Below are positions 1-10,638 of a stretch of DNA of 64,000 nt, one piece after another. Source of the DNA: Sphingopyxis sp. 2PD (lineage in GTDB: Bacteria; Pseudomonadota; Alphaproteobacteria; Sphingomonadales; Sphingomonadaceae). The notes under the pieces were generated by a model. The model saw only the letters and a list, made by a program, of their open reading frames with translations, was not told where the DNA came from and ran no database searches. The DNA lies in assembly GCF_005503695.1 (NCBI RefSeq), contig NZ_SCMU01000009.1, positions 1-64,000 on the forward strand. Reading direction: 5' to 3'. Numbering within the stretch: position 1 is the stretch's first letter; every line of letters starts with the position of its first letter. The position numbers and the translations under genes are program-made.

Positions 1-36
1 GACCATGTGATGAAGGGCGGCGTGATCGTCCGGTAG
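1..36 (+). CDS. 3' end of an unidentified CDS
   Basis: The first 36 bases read in frame as DHVMKGGVIVR followed by a TAG stop, which is plausible as the C-terminus of a protein that begins upstream of the window. An ending of this kind occurs in zinc-type alcohol dehydrogenases, but eleven residues are too few to assign a family. The next 170 bases are a repeat with no other gene, which fits a gene ending here. Confidence 0.35.
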   Translation, partial: DHVMKGGVIVR

Positions 37-54
37 CGACCGATAGCGGACATG

Positions 55-172
55 TCTTCTCCCCTCCCTTTTAGGGAGGGGCTGGGGGTGGGTAGCCGCC
101 GAAGGCGGCATTCCGCCTCGGCTCGCTTCGCTCGCACCCACCCCTCACCCCTCCCTGGAAGGGAGGGGAATG
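55..172. repeat. Inverted repeat, 'empty' copy of the DUF559-cassette repeat
   Basis: Two C-rich arms (about 55-93 and 132-172) are inverted copies of each other, each a run of CTCCCCTCCCT followed by GGGAGGGG and then a GGGTGGGT-type segment. They are separated by about 40 bases. The same arms, in the same orientation to each other, bracket the DUF559 gene at 56334-56791, so this copy looks like the short form of that element. It lies between the partial first gene and the convergent PepSY gene and could also act as a terminator. Confidence 0.75.
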
Positions 173-208
173 GCTTAAAACCACCCCAAAGCAGACGCTT
201 GTTTGTCG

Positions 209-1300
209 TTATGCCGAAGCCAGCGCCGCCGTCTTCACCACCCGATTCGCGGGCTTCGGTCGCCGGAACCAGAAGGTCCATAGCGTCAGGCTGCCCAGCA
301 ACGCCAGCACCAGCCCCGACAGGGTCATCAGCAGGCGATAGGGCAGCCCGCCGACCTTTGCCGCGTGGAGCGGATAGGCCATGTTGAACGCCTGCGCCCC
401 GGCGGGCATCGCCAGTGCGTCGCGCGACCCGAGCAATTTGCCCGTTTCGGCATCGAACCACAGGGTCGAGCGCCCGTTGGGCAGCCACTCACCGGGCTGC
501 TTCATGCGCAGGCTGATCGGGTCGCCGGGTTTGCGGGGCAGGCTGAGAATACGGAACTCGCCATCCGGAAAGAGCGCGCGTGCGGTGGTCAGCATCGCGC
601 TCCAGTCGGGATCGGCGGCGAGCGGCCCGCCCTTGTACTTCGGCGGCTCCAGCGCCGCCGCGGTTTCTGCGACCGGGCCGAACGGCGCGACCACGCCCAT
701 CGCAAAGGGGCGAAAGATCATCATCGTCCCGGTGACCACCGACAGCAGCAGCAATGGCGCGACGACGACGCCCAGATCGCGGTGCTGCGTGACGATCGCC
801 GGGCGGGTCATCCGTTTCGGCCACAGCCGCAGCTTGAACGTCTTGCGGGTACGCCACCACAGGATCACCCCCGAGATGACGAAGAACAATCCGGCAAGCC
901 CCGCGATCCCGATCACCCATTCGCCCGCGTCGCCAGTGAACAGATGGTGGTGGAAATCGAACAGCCAGATTTCGGGGCGCTCCCACTGGCTGGCCCAGCG
1001 CGCCACGACCTCGCCCGACTGGCTGGCATAGAGTCCGGCGCCCTCGTCGAAGCGCAGCTGGTGCAGGCCGAGGCGCTGGCTGGCATAGATGATTCCCTGC
1101 GGATCGCCGGGCATCGCCATCAGTTTCTCGGTCGTCGCCGCGACCGTCGCGAGGTCGGTGACCTGCGCGTCGCGCGCGTGCGGCAGGCCGATCCACTCTT
1201 CCTTATGGACCAGGATCGCCCCCGACAGGCCGAGCAGCGCGAGGACGAGGCCGATCAGCCCCCCGGTCCAGCGGTGCAGCGTGTCGAGCAGCTTCATCAT
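209..1300 (-). CDS. PepSY-associated transmembrane protein
   Basis: A 363-residue inner-membrane protein of the PepSY_TM family. Hydrophobic segments are visible near residues 12-32, 127-149, 177-197 and close to the C-terminus, with a periplasmic loop after the first. Members of this family often sit next to TonB-dependent siderophore receptors and are thought to help reduce or release iron at the inner membrane. The start codon overlaps the stop of the upstream receptor by one base (TGATG), so the two are translationally coupled and probably act together. The C-terminal half of the gene runs into a repeat-bearing intergenic region. The exact biochemical activity is not known from sequence. 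Confidence 0.85.
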   Translation of the reverse strand: MMKLLDTLHRWTGGLIGLVLALLGLSGAILVHKEEWIGLPHARDAQVTDLATVAATTEKLMAMPGDPQGIIYASQRLGLHQLRFDEGAGLYASQSGEVVARWASQWERPEIWLFDFHHHLFTGDAGEWVIGIAGLAGLFFVISGVILWWRTRKTFKLRLWPKRMTRPAIVTQHRDLGVVVAPLLLLSVVTGTMMIFRPFAMGVVAPFGPVAETAAALEPPKYKGGPLAADPDWSAMLTTARALFPDGEFRILSLPRKPGDPISLRMKQPGEWLPNGRSTLWFDAETGKLLGSRDALAMPAGAQAFNMAYPLHAAKVGGLPYRLLMTLSGLVLALLGSLTLWTFWFRRPKPANRVVKTAALASA

Positions 1301-3489
1301 CAGAACCGGTAATCCCAGCCCAGCGTGAAGGTCCGTCCGCGGCCGGCGAAATAAGACAGCTGGTCGGTCGGCAGCCGCGTGTCGCTCGAATAGTCGATAT
1401 ATTGCTTGTTGAAGAGATTCTGCACCGACAGGCTGATCCCGCCGATGCCGGTCAGGTACCGGACATTGGCGTCGGTCAGCGTGTAGCCGCCGAAATCATT
1501 GTCGCTAAGCTTCAGCGGGCGCAGCGGGTTGGCATCGTCGGCCGCGCGCGCCTTGCTGTCGAAGCGGCGCTTGAAATAGACCTGCGTCTGGATACGCGCC
1601 GAGAACGGGCCGCTGGCATAGCTGGCCGCGAGGTTCAGGCGGTCGGGCGAGATGTTCGACCCGTCGAGATCGCTGTCGACGATGCCGTCGGGCACCGCGC
1701 CGCTGTCGAACCGGCCGATCAGATGCGCATAGCCGACATTGAGCTTCAGCCCGTCGATCGGGGTCTGGACCCCGAGGTTGAGTTCGAGCCCCTGGATTTC
1801 GACGCGCAGCCGCTGGACGTCGAAAATGCGGTCGGGCCGCGCAATCAGTAACTGCCCCTTGTCGCTCGACGACCAGAAATAGGAGGCGCTGGCGTCGAGC
1901 GGGCCGCGCTTGACCTCGAACCCGATCTCGCGGTTGTTCGAAACGACCGGCGAGATGTCGAGAAAATTGTCGATGTCGACCCCGGCGGTGCCGATCGACC
2001 GGGTGATGCGGCCGACATCGGGAACCGTGAAGCCCTCGGCATAGCTCGCATAGGCGCGGATGCCGTCGATCGGTTCGATGATGATGCCGCCGTTGATCAG
2101 TATGTCGTCAAAGATCGGCGACCCGCCCGCGACCGACACCCCGCCGCGCGGCGTCGTCGTCGTCGCCAGCGTCGTGTAATCGTCGATCTTGATCTTCACA
2201 TTTTCATATCGAGCGCCGCCCGCGACGCGGATCAGCCCGTCGAACAATTTGAGGTTCGCCTGCGCAAAGGGCGCGAGGCTGCGGAAATCGGTCGGCGGAA
2301 CCCAGGTGCGCCCCGTCGCGATCAGCCGCTGTTCGGTGGTGTCCCACAGCGCGTCGAAACCCAGCGTCAGCGTCAGATCTTCGAATCCGGGAATGCCGCG
2401 CTCATAGCTCAGCTTGCCGCCGAACTTGCGGCTGCGGTTCTGCGACTGGTCGAACAAGGTGCCGATCGGCGCGATGCGGACGTCCTGAAAGGTCGCCTGC
2501 GTCGCGACTTCGCCGCCGAAGGTGTCGCGGCTGCGGTTGAAGAAAATCTGGCTGACGAGATTGCCGCCGCCCAGATCGGTGTCGGTCAGGCTCAGGGCAA
2601 TGCTTTCGGTGCGGTTCTGCGCCGACTTGCCCGGCGGGTTGCCGCGCACCGCGCTGGTGGGCAGGCCGAGCGCGCGGTTGCCGGGGGTCGCGACATAATC
2701 GCCGTCGCCCTTCAATTCAAAGCGGCTGGCGATCAGGTCGATCCGCGCGCTGGGCGACAGTTCATAGCCAAAGCGCCCGAACAGCGAGAGCGCCTTCGAG
2801 TCCTGCGTTTCGCCCTGCGTCAGGTTGAGCCCGATCGGGCGGCCCCTGGCGTCCGAGAACACGCCGCGGATTTCATAGGCGGCGCCGACGGTGGCGTCGA
2901 ACGCGCCCGCCTTGTACTGGATCAGGCCCGCGAGCTTGCCGCCCATTCCGGCCTTGGAAAAATCATTGTCGGCGGTCCCTTGCAGCAGGGTGCGGCCGCT
3001 GATGCCTTCCTCGGTCGGCGCGCCGACGGTGACCTGGTTGACGATACCGCCGGTGCCGCCGATCCCCTGCAAGGCGTTCGAGCCATAGATCAGCTCGACG
3101 CGATCGACGAAGAAGCCGTCGATGGTAAAGCCGTCGCGGCTGCCGTCGCGGAGCGGGGTCGATTGCGGGATGCCGTTGATCGCATAGAGCGGCGAACGGC
3201 CGCGCAGCGTCTCGCCGGCGCCCGAGAGTTTCTGGCGCGTCGGCGAAAAGCTGGGGGTCAGGTTGGCGACCGCGTCGGTGACCGATCCCGACATCGCGAT
3301 CTGCTGGTCGAGCGCTTCCTTGTCGATCACGTCGATGGTCAGCGGCAGCGCGCTCGGCGGCAGGATGGTGCGGGCGGCGGTGACGATAATCGTGTCGTCG
3401 CTGGTGGCGGCGTCGGCGGCCTCCTCCGCCAGCGCCGGGGCAGTCAGCGCGGTGGAAGCCAATGCAGCGACGAGCAATTTGCGAATCAT
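1300..3489 (-). CDS. TonB-dependent outer-membrane receptor (probable siderophore type)
   Basis: A 729-residue outer-membrane receptor. It has a Sec signal peptide (residues 1-21, ending APALA), a TonB-box-like DDTIIVTA at 31-38, a plug domain with the GIGGTGGIVNQ stretch typical of plugs, and a long beta-barrel ending in the expected aromatic residue (WDYRF). It imports a scarce ligand across the outer membrane using TonB energy. The downstream PepSY partner overlaps it by one base and points to iron-siderophore uptake, but the ligand itself cannot be read from the sequence. No Fur box was confidently identified in the repeat-rich upstream region. Confidence 0.9.
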   Translation of the reverse strand: MIRKLLVAALASTALTAPALAEEAADAATSDDTIIVTAARTILPPSALPLTIDVIDKEALDQQIAMSGSVTDAVANLTPSFSPTRQKLSGAGETLRGRSPLYAINGIPQSTPLRDGSRDGFTIDGFFVDRVELIYGSNALQGIGGTGGIVNQVTVGAPTEEGISGRTLLQGTADNDFSKAGMGGKLAGLIQYKAGAFDATVGAAYEIRGVFSDARGRPIGLNLTQGETQDSKALSLFGRFGYELSPSARIDLIASRFELKGDGDYVATPGNRALGLPTSAVRGNPPGKSAQNRTESIALSLTDTDLGGGNLVSQIFFNRSRDTFGGEVATQATFQDVRIAPIGTLFDQSQNRSRKFGGKLSYERGIPGFEDLTLTLGFDALWDTTEQRLIATGRTWVPPTDFRSLAPFAQANLKLFDGLIRVAGGARYENVKIKIDDYTTLATTTTPRGGVSVAGGSPIFDDILINGGIIIEPIDGIRAYASYAEGFTVPDVGRITRSIGTAGVDIDNFLDISPVVSNNREIGFEVKRGPLDASASYFWSSSDKGQLLIARPDRIFDVQRLRVEIQGLELNLGVQTPIDGLKLNVGYAHLIGRFDSGAVPDGIVDSDLDGSNISPDRLNLAASYASGPFSARIQTQVYFKRRFDSKARAADDANPLRPLKLSDNDFGGYTLTDANVRYLTGIGGISLSVQNLFNKQYIDYSSDTRLPTDQLSYFAGRGRTFTLGWDYRF

Positions 3490-3574
3490 TCTTAACTCCT
3501 GTTCGGAGCGCCGCTAATGCGAAGGATTTGCAGATGCAAGGATAAAGGCGACTGTCAGAGGTGGAGATCGCGAT

Positions 3575-3751
3575 TCCCTCCCCCTTGATGGGGGAGGCGC
3601 GAGACTTGGCAGCTTGCTGCCTAGTCGCAGCGGTGGGGGTGCGTTCTCGGCCTGAAACGAAGGTGCATTGACGCACCAGCACCCTCATCCAACTTCGCCT
3701 AATCGCTTCGCGATAAGGCTGCGTATCCTTCTCCCATCAAGGGAGAAGGAA
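3575..3751. repeat. Long intergenic inverted repeat (about 180 bp), copy 1
   Basis: The segment begins with a CCTCCCCCTTGATGGGGGAGG hairpin-like unit and ends with the related CTTCTCCCATCAAGGGAGAAG unit. In between are AGCTTGCTGCCTAGTCGCAG, GACGCACC and CAACTTCGCCTAA followed by GGCTGCGTATCCTT. A second copy with the same order of internal blocks is at 46912-47089, and a related shorter form is at 41224-41380. This repeat fills most of the 301-base gap between the TonB receptor and the patatin gene (3490-3790). I see no gene in that gap. Confidence 0.8.
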
Positions 3752-3790
3752 CTCTCCCCACATTTGCAAAACCGCGCTACACCCCAACCC

Positions 3791-6094
3791 ATGCGGGAAA
3801 AGGAACTGCGCTTCGCCCTGATTTGCTACGGCGGCATCAGCCTTGCCGTCTATATGCACGGTATCACCAAGGAAGTGTGGCGCCTCGCCGCGGCGTCGCG
3901 GGCGTTTCATGACGGCACCGCATCATCGGGGTCAGGCGCGGTCTATGCCGATCTGCTCGCCGAGCTTGCGGCGCGCAGCAACGTCCGCCTGCGCGTGCTT
4001 GCCGATATTGTCGCGGGCGCCAGCGCGGGCGGGATCAACGGCATTTTCCTCGCGCGCGCGCTTGCGACGGGGCAATCGCTCGACCCGCTCACCGACCTGT
4101 GGCTGGGCAGCGCCGACGTCGACAAGCTGATCGATCCCGACGCGCGGCCGCTGTCGGCGGCGACCAAATTCTGGGCGGTGCCGATCGCCGGCTGGATGAT
4201 GAAAAGGCGCGGCAATGCGATCGACCGCACGGTCGGCGCGGCCGCGCAGGATGAAGTGCGCGCCAAGCTGTCGCGCTTTGTCCGCGCGCGCTGGTTCGAA
4301 CCGCCGTTCGGCGGCGAGACGTTTTCCAACCTGCTGCTCGACGCCTTCGATGCGATGGAACAGGGGCCGCGCGGGCCGGTGCTGGTGCCGAACGGCCAGC
4401 CGGTCGACCTGTTCGTATCGGTCACCGACTTTGCCGGGCATAGCGTGCCGCTGGCGCTCAACAGCCCGGCGCGGGTGAGCGAGGATGAGCATCGCCTGAT
4501 GCTTCATTTTCGCGAGGACGATCGCACCGGCGCGCGGCTCGACGATGTGCCGGGGCTCACCGCCGCCGCGCGCGCGACCGCCAGTTTTCCCGGCGCCTTC
4601 CCGCCCTTCACGCTGCGCGAGCTCGACCGGGTACTCGCCAAACGCGAAATCGACTGGCCGAACCGCGACGATTTCATCCGCACCCAATTGCCCGCGACCG
4701 GCGACGGCGACCCCGCCGATCGGGTGCTGATCGACGGATCGGTACTCGCCAATGCGCCCTTCCGCCCCGCAATCGCGGCGCTGAAGCAGCGCCCGGCGCG
4801 GCGCGAGATCGACCGGCGTTTCGTCTATATCGACCCCAAGCCCGATTATCGTTCGATCAGTTTCGGCAGACCCGCGGTAACCGAGGAGGCGCGGCTCCCC
4901 GGCTTTCTGCCGACGATCCTCGGCGCGCTGTCCGAAATTCCGCGCGAACAGCCGATCCGCGAAAATGTCGAGGCGATCGAGGGCATGTCGCGCCGCATCC
5001 GGCGGATGCAGCATATCGTCGACGCGATGAAGGTCGAGGTCGAGGAACAGGTCGCGGCGCTGTTCGGCAGCACCTTTTTCCTCGACACGCCGACGGTGGC
5101 GCGGCTTGAAAAATGGCGGGCGAAGGCGCAGGACCAGGCCGCGGCGCGCGCGGGGTTCGCTTATGCGCCTTACGGTCATCTGAAATTGTCGGCGGTGATC
5201 GAGGAGCTGGCGAGCCTGATCGACCGGCTGCTCCCGCCCGAGGGTGCGGTGCATCAGGCGAAGCGGCGCATGGCACTATGGGACGAGGCGCGAGCGCGCG
5301 GGCTCGACCGGATTTCGGGCAAAAAGGGAGCGGGAGCGAGCGGCGACGCGATCGCCTTTTTTCGCACCCATGATCTGGGCTTCCGCATCCGCCGCCTGCG
5401 CTTTCTGGCGCGTGAACTCGACACCGCGGTCGAGGCGACGCGCGATGGTCGCGACCCGGTGTGCGAGGATATGCGCGCCGCAATCTTTACCGCGCTCGGC
5501 CTTTATCTCGACCGTCAGGGCGATGCCTGGCTGGCGGGGCTCGACCTGCCGGCCGATGCCGGGCCGGGCGACTGGATCGACGCGGTCGCGGCGCGGCGCG
5601 ACCTGACCGCGATCGACGCGCAGGCCGACGGGCTGATTGCGGCGGGGCTGGCGGCGATGCCGAAAGACGACCGGCGCACGCTGCTGCTCGCCTATCTTGG
5701 CTATCCCTTTTACGACATCGCGACCTTGCCGCTGCTCCAGGGCGAGGGCTTCGACGAATATGACCCGATCAAGATCGACCGCATCTCGCCGTCCGACGCG
5801 ACCGCGATCCGCACCGGCGGTGCGGCGGCGATGCTGAAAGGGATCGAATTCAACAGCTTCGGCGCCTTCTTCAGTCGCGCGTACCGCGAGAATGATTATC
5901 TATGGGGGCGGCTGCACGGCGCCGACCGGCTGATCGACATCGTCGCGAGCAGCGTCGGCGGCGAGAAAGGGCTGTCGGCGGAGGAACTGAAGGCGCTGAA
6001 GCGCCGGGCGTTCCATGCGATATTGGATGAGGAAGAGGCGCGGTTGCCCAAGGTCGCGGCGCTGATTGCGGAATTGCGCGAAGAGATTGGATAG
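3791..6094 (+). CDS. Patatin-like phospholipase-family protein
   Basis: A 767-residue patatin-like protein. An N-terminal alpha/beta hydrolase region carries the nucleophile elbow GASAG at residues 76-80 (Ser78) and a candidate catalytic Asp at 315 in the DGS motif (the usual form is DGG or DGA). The long C-terminal part matches what is annotated as the DUF3376 extension in actinobacterial and alphaproteobacterial patatins. The reading frame is open further upstream, but those 41 codons lie in the intergenic repeat, so I chose the ATG of MREKELRF. It probably hydrolyses acyl esters of lipids; no signal peptide is visible, so it is likely cytoplasmic or membrane-associated. Substrate is unknown. 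Confidence 0.85.
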   Translation: MREKELRFALICYGGISLAVYMHGITKEVWRLAAASRAFHDGTASSGSGAVYADLLAELAARSNVRLRVLADIVAGASAGGINGIFLARALATGQSLDPLTDLWLGSADVDKLIDPDARPLSAATKFWAVPIAGWMMKRRGNAIDRTVGAAAQDEVRAKLSRFVRARWFEPPFGGETFSNLLLDAFDAMEQGPRGPVLVPNGQPVDLFVSVTDFAGHSVPLALNSPARVSEDEHRLMLHFREDDRTGARLDDVPGLTAAARATASFPGAFPPFTLRELDRVLAKREIDWPNRDDFIRTQLPATGDGDPADRVLIDGSVLANAPFRPAIAALKQRPARREIDRRFVYIDPKPDYRSISFGRPAVTEEARLPGFLPTILGALSEIPREQPIRENVEAIEGMSRRIRRMQHIVDAMKVEVEEQVAALFGSTFFLDTPTVARLEKWRAKAQDQAAARAGFAYAPYGHLKLSAVIEELASLIDRLLPPEGAVHQAKRRMALWDEARARGLDRISGKKGAGASGDAIAFFRTHDLGFRIRRLRFLARELDTAVEATRDGRDPVCEDMRAAIFTALGLYLDRQGDAWLAGLDLPADAGPGDWIDAVAARRDLTAIDAQADGLIAAGLAAMPKDDRRTLLLAYLGYPFYDIATLPLLQGEGFDEYDPIKIDRISPSDATAIRTGGAAAMLKGIEFNSFGAFFSRAYRENDYLWGRLHGADRLIDIVASSVGGEKGLSAEELKALKRRAFHAILDEEEARLPKVAALIAELREEIG

Positions 6095-6099
6095 GCAAC

Positions 6100-6191
6100 C
6101 GTCGCCCCCGCGAAGGCGGGGGCCGCTGTTAGCCTTTTCCTTTGTCGCTGCGTAAAGCGATTGCGGTCCCCGCCTTCGCGGGGGCGACGGA
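6100..6191. repeat. Palindromic intergenic repeat (GCGAAGGCGGGGGC type)
   Basis: Two inverted arms, CGTCGCCCCCGCGAAGGCGG and its complement near 6163-6191, surround about 40 variable bases. The same arm family recurs at 21774-21860, 26092-26171 and 35281-35357, and inside mtaB near 55030-55136. It lies between the convergent patatin and dnaJ genes and could fold into a terminator-like structure. Confidence 0.85.
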
Positions 6192-6195
6192 CATC

Positions 6196-7314
6196 CTAAT
6201 CCGTCAGATCGTCCCACATATCCTTGATTCGCCCGAAAAAGCCTTGGCTCGCCGGACATTCGTCGCCGGTTTCGGTCTCGCGAAACTCGGCGAGCAATTC
6301 CTTTTGCCGCGCGGTCAGCTTGGTCGGGGTTTCGACATCGACCTGCACCACCAGATCGCCGTGGCCACGGCCGTTGAGCACGGGCATGCCCGCGCCGCGC
6401 TGGCGCAACTGCTTGCCCGACTGGATGCCCGCGGGGATGTGGATGTCGTGCTTGGTGCCGTCGAGCCCGGGAATGCTGATCTCGCCGCCCAGCGCCGCCG
6501 TGGTGAAGCTGATCGGGGCGCGGGTGAACAAGGTCGTGCCTTCGCGCTCGAACAGCTTGTGCCGCGCCATGTGGAGGAAGATGTAAAGGTCGCCGGGTGC
6601 TGCGCCGCGCGCGCCGCTCTCGCCCTCACCCGACAGGCGGATGCGCGTGCCTTCGTCGACCCCGGCGGGGATGTTGACGGTCAGCGTCTTGCGGCGGTCG
6701 ACCCGGCCCTCGCCATGGCAGCTGTTACAGGGGTCGGCGATCACCTCGCCCGCGCCCTGACAGGCGGGACAGGTGCGCTCAACCATGAAGAAACCCTGCT
6801 GCGCGCGGACCTTGCCATGGCCGCCGCAGGTGCCGCAGCGGTTGGTCGTCGTGCCGGGCTTGGCGCCCGATCCGTCGCAGCTGTCGCAGCGCGCCGCGAC
6901 GTCGACCTGAATTTCGCGGCTGATCCCGGTGAAGGCATCCTCCAGTCGGATTTCCATGTCATAGCGCAGGTCGGCGCCGCGCGCCGGGCCGCGTTGCTGG
7001 CGCCCGCCACCGAATGCCGAGCCAAAGATCGATTCGAAAATATCGCCAATGTCGCCGAAATCGGCGTTGCCGCCGCCGAAACCGTTGGGACCGCCGGTCT
7101 TGCCGAACCGGTCATAGGCGGCCCGTTTTTGCGGATCGCGCAGGCAGTCATAGGCCTCGCTGATCGCCTTGAAGCGCGCCTCGCTGTCCTTGCACCCCGG
7201 ATTCTTGTCGGGGTGAAATTTCATCGCCAGCTTGCGGTAGCTCGATTTCAGCGTCGCCTCGTCGGCGGTGCGATCGCATTCGAGCAGTTCGTAATAATCG
7301 ATGTCGAGACTCAT
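6196..7314 (-). CDS. dnaJ: Chaperone protein DnaJ
   Basis: A 372-residue class-I Hsp40. The J domain has the HPD motif at residues 34-36. It is followed by a Gly/Phe-rich linker (GGPNGFGGGNADFGD), then four CxxCxGxG zinc-binding repeats (CDSCDGSG, CGTCGGHG, CPACQGAG, CNSCHGEG), and then the C-terminal substrate-binding domain. It delivers unfolded clients to DnaK and stimulates its ATPase. It lies just downstream of dnaK on the same strand, separated by a 152-base gap that holds an imperfect inverted repeat. Length and domain order are normal for the family. Confidence 0.98.
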   Translation of the reverse strand: MSLDIDYYELLECDRTADEATLKSSYRKLAMKFHPDKNPGCKDSEARFKAISEAYDCLRDPQKRAAYDRFGKTGGPNGFGGGNADFGDIGDIFESIFGSAFGGGRQQRGPARGADLRYDMEIRLEDAFTGISREIQVDVAARCDSCDGSGAKPGTTTNRCGTCGGHGKVRAQQGFFMVERTCPACQGAGEVIADPCNSCHGEGRVDRRKTLTVNIPAGVDEGTRIRLSGEGESGARGAAPGDLYIFLHMARHKLFEREGTTLFTRAPISFTTAALGGEISIPGLDGTKHDIHIPAGIQSGKQLRQRGAGMPVLNGRGHGDLVVQVDVETPTKLTARQKELLAEFRETETGDECPASQGFFGRIKDMWDDLTD

Positions 7315-7324
7315 GGTCGGCTCA

Positions 7325-7460
7325 TGCCCCTGCGGGTACAGCCCTTCGAGACTGGCCTTCGACTTTGCTCAGTCCTTCCGCAGGGCGAACGGCTAAAGAT
7401 ACACCGTTCGACCTGCGGAGCCATTGAGCTTGCCGAAATGGCGTCTCGAAGGGCATGCCC
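7325..7460. repeat. Imperfect inverted repeat between dnaK and dnaJ
   Basis: Left arm CAGCCCTTCGAGA and right arm TCTCGAAGGGCATG pair imperfectly across about 100 bases. The inner part includes CCTTCCGCAGGGCGAAC opposed to GTTCGACCTGCGGAG. This is the SEED-like 'CCTTCGA' repeat type seen elsewhere in the window (for example 63190-63256). Because it lies inside the probable dnaK-dnaJ transcript, it could lower dnaJ expression relative to dnaK or be a processing site. Confidence 0.6.
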
Positions 7461-7466
7461 TAGCGC

Positions 7467-9374
<1,908 letters not shown>

Positions 9375-9442
9375 TTGTTACTCGTCCTTGTTGCTTCTGC
9401 GGCGCCCTGAAAAGGCACGCCGGACATGGGGTTCTGGGCGCG

Positions 9443-9470
9443 ATATAGGTGCGCTTCTCCTTGGCACAAG
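9443..9470 (-). promoter_or_regulatory. Probable RpoH (sigma-32) heat-shock promoter for dnaK
   Basis: On the minus strand, CTTG (9470-9467) is followed after 17 bases by CCTATAT (9449-9443). This matches the alphaproteobacterial RpoH pattern of CTTG and CYTATNT with near-consensus spacing. It lies about 70-95 bases upstream of the dnaK start and points toward it. The divergent copper-chaperone gene starts about 60 bases on the other side. Confidence 0.6.
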
Positions 9471-9527
9471 GGCTTTGAAGGCTTATCGGGGATGCGAATT
9501 CACGCACCGTCACGGAGTCCTCGCAAA

Positions 9528-10052
9528 ATGAAAGCTTTCGCAATTGCCGCCATCGCCGCCACGGCGCTCACCCTGACCGGCTGCGGCGAAAATCTGGGCA
9601 AGGGGCAGCCGCTCAATGTCGTAAGCGGTCATATCGTGATGGGTGCCACCGACGATCGCCCCGCGGTGGGTTATTTCCGCATCGAAGGCGGTCCGCAGCC
9701 GGTCCAGCTGGTCGCGGTCACCGCTGACCTCGCCCAGCGCGTCGAAATGCACGAAAGCGTGCGCGAAAACGGCATGATGACGATGAAACCGCTGGCGCGC
9801 GCGGACGTCCCGGCCAAGGGCGAGCTGGTGTTCAAGCAGGGCGGCAAGCATCTGATGATCTGGGGCATCAATGGCGCCGCGGTGCGCGCGGGCAAGCTGC
9901 CGATGGCGTTCGTGTTCACCAACAATAACAATGAACGCATCCTCTTCGACATGGTGATCAAGCCCGCCGAGGGCGCGGCCGGGGGCGAAGCAGCGATGGA
10001 CCATGATGCGATGGGGCATGGCGAGGACAAGGCGGCGGACGCGAAGAAATAA
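9528..10052 (+). CDS. PCu(A)C-type copper chaperone lipoprotein
   Basis: A 174-residue periplasmic copper-binding protein. The signal sequence ends in a lipobox (LTGC, Cys19), so the mature protein is probably a membrane-anchored lipoprotein. Residues His75, Met86, His108 and Met110 fit the H-X10-M-X21-H-X-M copper(I) signature of the PCu(A)C family exactly. A His/Met-rich C-terminus (AAMDHDAMGHGED) may bind further metal. Such proteins deliver copper to cytochrome c oxidase. The frame is open upstream, but the ATG of MKAFAIAA gives a clean signal peptide and was chosen. It is divergent from dnaK and has no obvious operon partner. Confidence 0.9.
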   Translation: MKAFAIAAIAATALTLTGCGENLGKGQPLNVVSGHIVMGATDDRPAVGYFRIEGGPQPVQLVAVTADLAQRVEMHESVRENGMMTMKPLARADVPAKGELVFKQGGKHLMIWGINGAAVRAGKLPMAFVFTNNNNERILFDMVIKPAEGAAGGEAAMDHDAMGHGEDKAADAKK

Positions 10053-10070
10053 GCGTGGCTTCCCGCACCC

Positions 10071-10154
10071 CGTCATTGCGAGGAGCGCCGCGACGCGGCC
10101 ATCCAGAGCGGCGTAAACCGCCCCTGGATTGCTTCGCTTCGTTCGCAATGACGG
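10071..10154. repeat. Inverted repeat with CGTCATTGCGAGGAGC ends
   Basis: The arms CGTCATTGCGAG and CGCAATGACGGC form an inverted repeat around CCATCCAGAGCGG and CCGCCCCTGGATTGC, which also pair. This is a common alphaproteobacterial intergenic repeat type; only this one copy was seen in the window. It separates the copper chaperone gene from the HEMVH protein gene. Confidence 0.75.
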
Positions 10155-10161
10155 CAGGGTG

Positions 10162-10638
10162 ATGCCGCGTCCGTCGCGTCCGCTGACAGCTGGCGAAATT
10201 GCACTCGCCCGCACCGTGTTCGGCGACGCGATCCGTTACGCCGACGTCCGCATCTGCCATCACAAATGGATCTTCTTCCAGCCGCGCGGCGTCGTCATGG
10301 CGCCGATGGGCAGCCTGCATTTCAACCCGCATGGCGAGCTCTATTGCGATGATTTCAGTGCTACCTCGCAGCGTCTCAAAGGGCTGTTCATCCACGAAAT
10401 GGTGCATGTGTGGCAGGCGCAGACGCGCGGGCGCTGGTATCTGGTGCTGATGCGTCACCCGTTCGCGACGTACAGCTACACCCTCAAGCCCGGCTGGCTG
10501 CTCGAACGCTACGGACTGGAACAACAGGCGGAGATCGTCCGCCATTATTGGCTGCTGATGCAGGGCGTGGTCGTCGGCGGCGCGCCGGGGGTCGAGACCT
10601 ATCGCGCGATCCTGCCCGAGGCATGGGGTGCGGCATGA
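10162..10638 (+). CDS. 'vgr-related' protein with HExxH motif
   Basis: A 158-residue protein of the kind labelled 'vgr-related protein' in sphingomonads. Its clearest feature is HEMVHVWQ at residues 78-85, an HExxH zinc-metallopeptidase-like motif, with an EQQAE stretch downstream that could supply a third ligand. No signal peptide is visible. The start at MPRPSRP was preferred to an upstream ATG that lies in the repeat. The stop overlaps the start of the next gene by 4 bases (ATGA), implying co-translation with the membrane protein. Catalytic activity and substrate are unknown, and nothing in the neighbourhood resembles a type VI secretion system. Confidence 0.6.
   Translation: MPRPSRPLTAGEIALARTVFGDAIRYADVRICHHKWIFFQPRGVVMAPMGSLHFNPHGELYCDDFSATSQRLKGLFIHEMVHVWQAQTRGRWYLVLMRHPFATYSYTLKPGWLLERYGLEQQAEIVRHYWLLMQGVVVGGAPGVETYRAILPEAWGAA

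Noticed and set aside
52-387. A 111-codon frame at the window start
   Set aside because: Its first third is repeat sequence and the rest is antisense to the PepSY gene.
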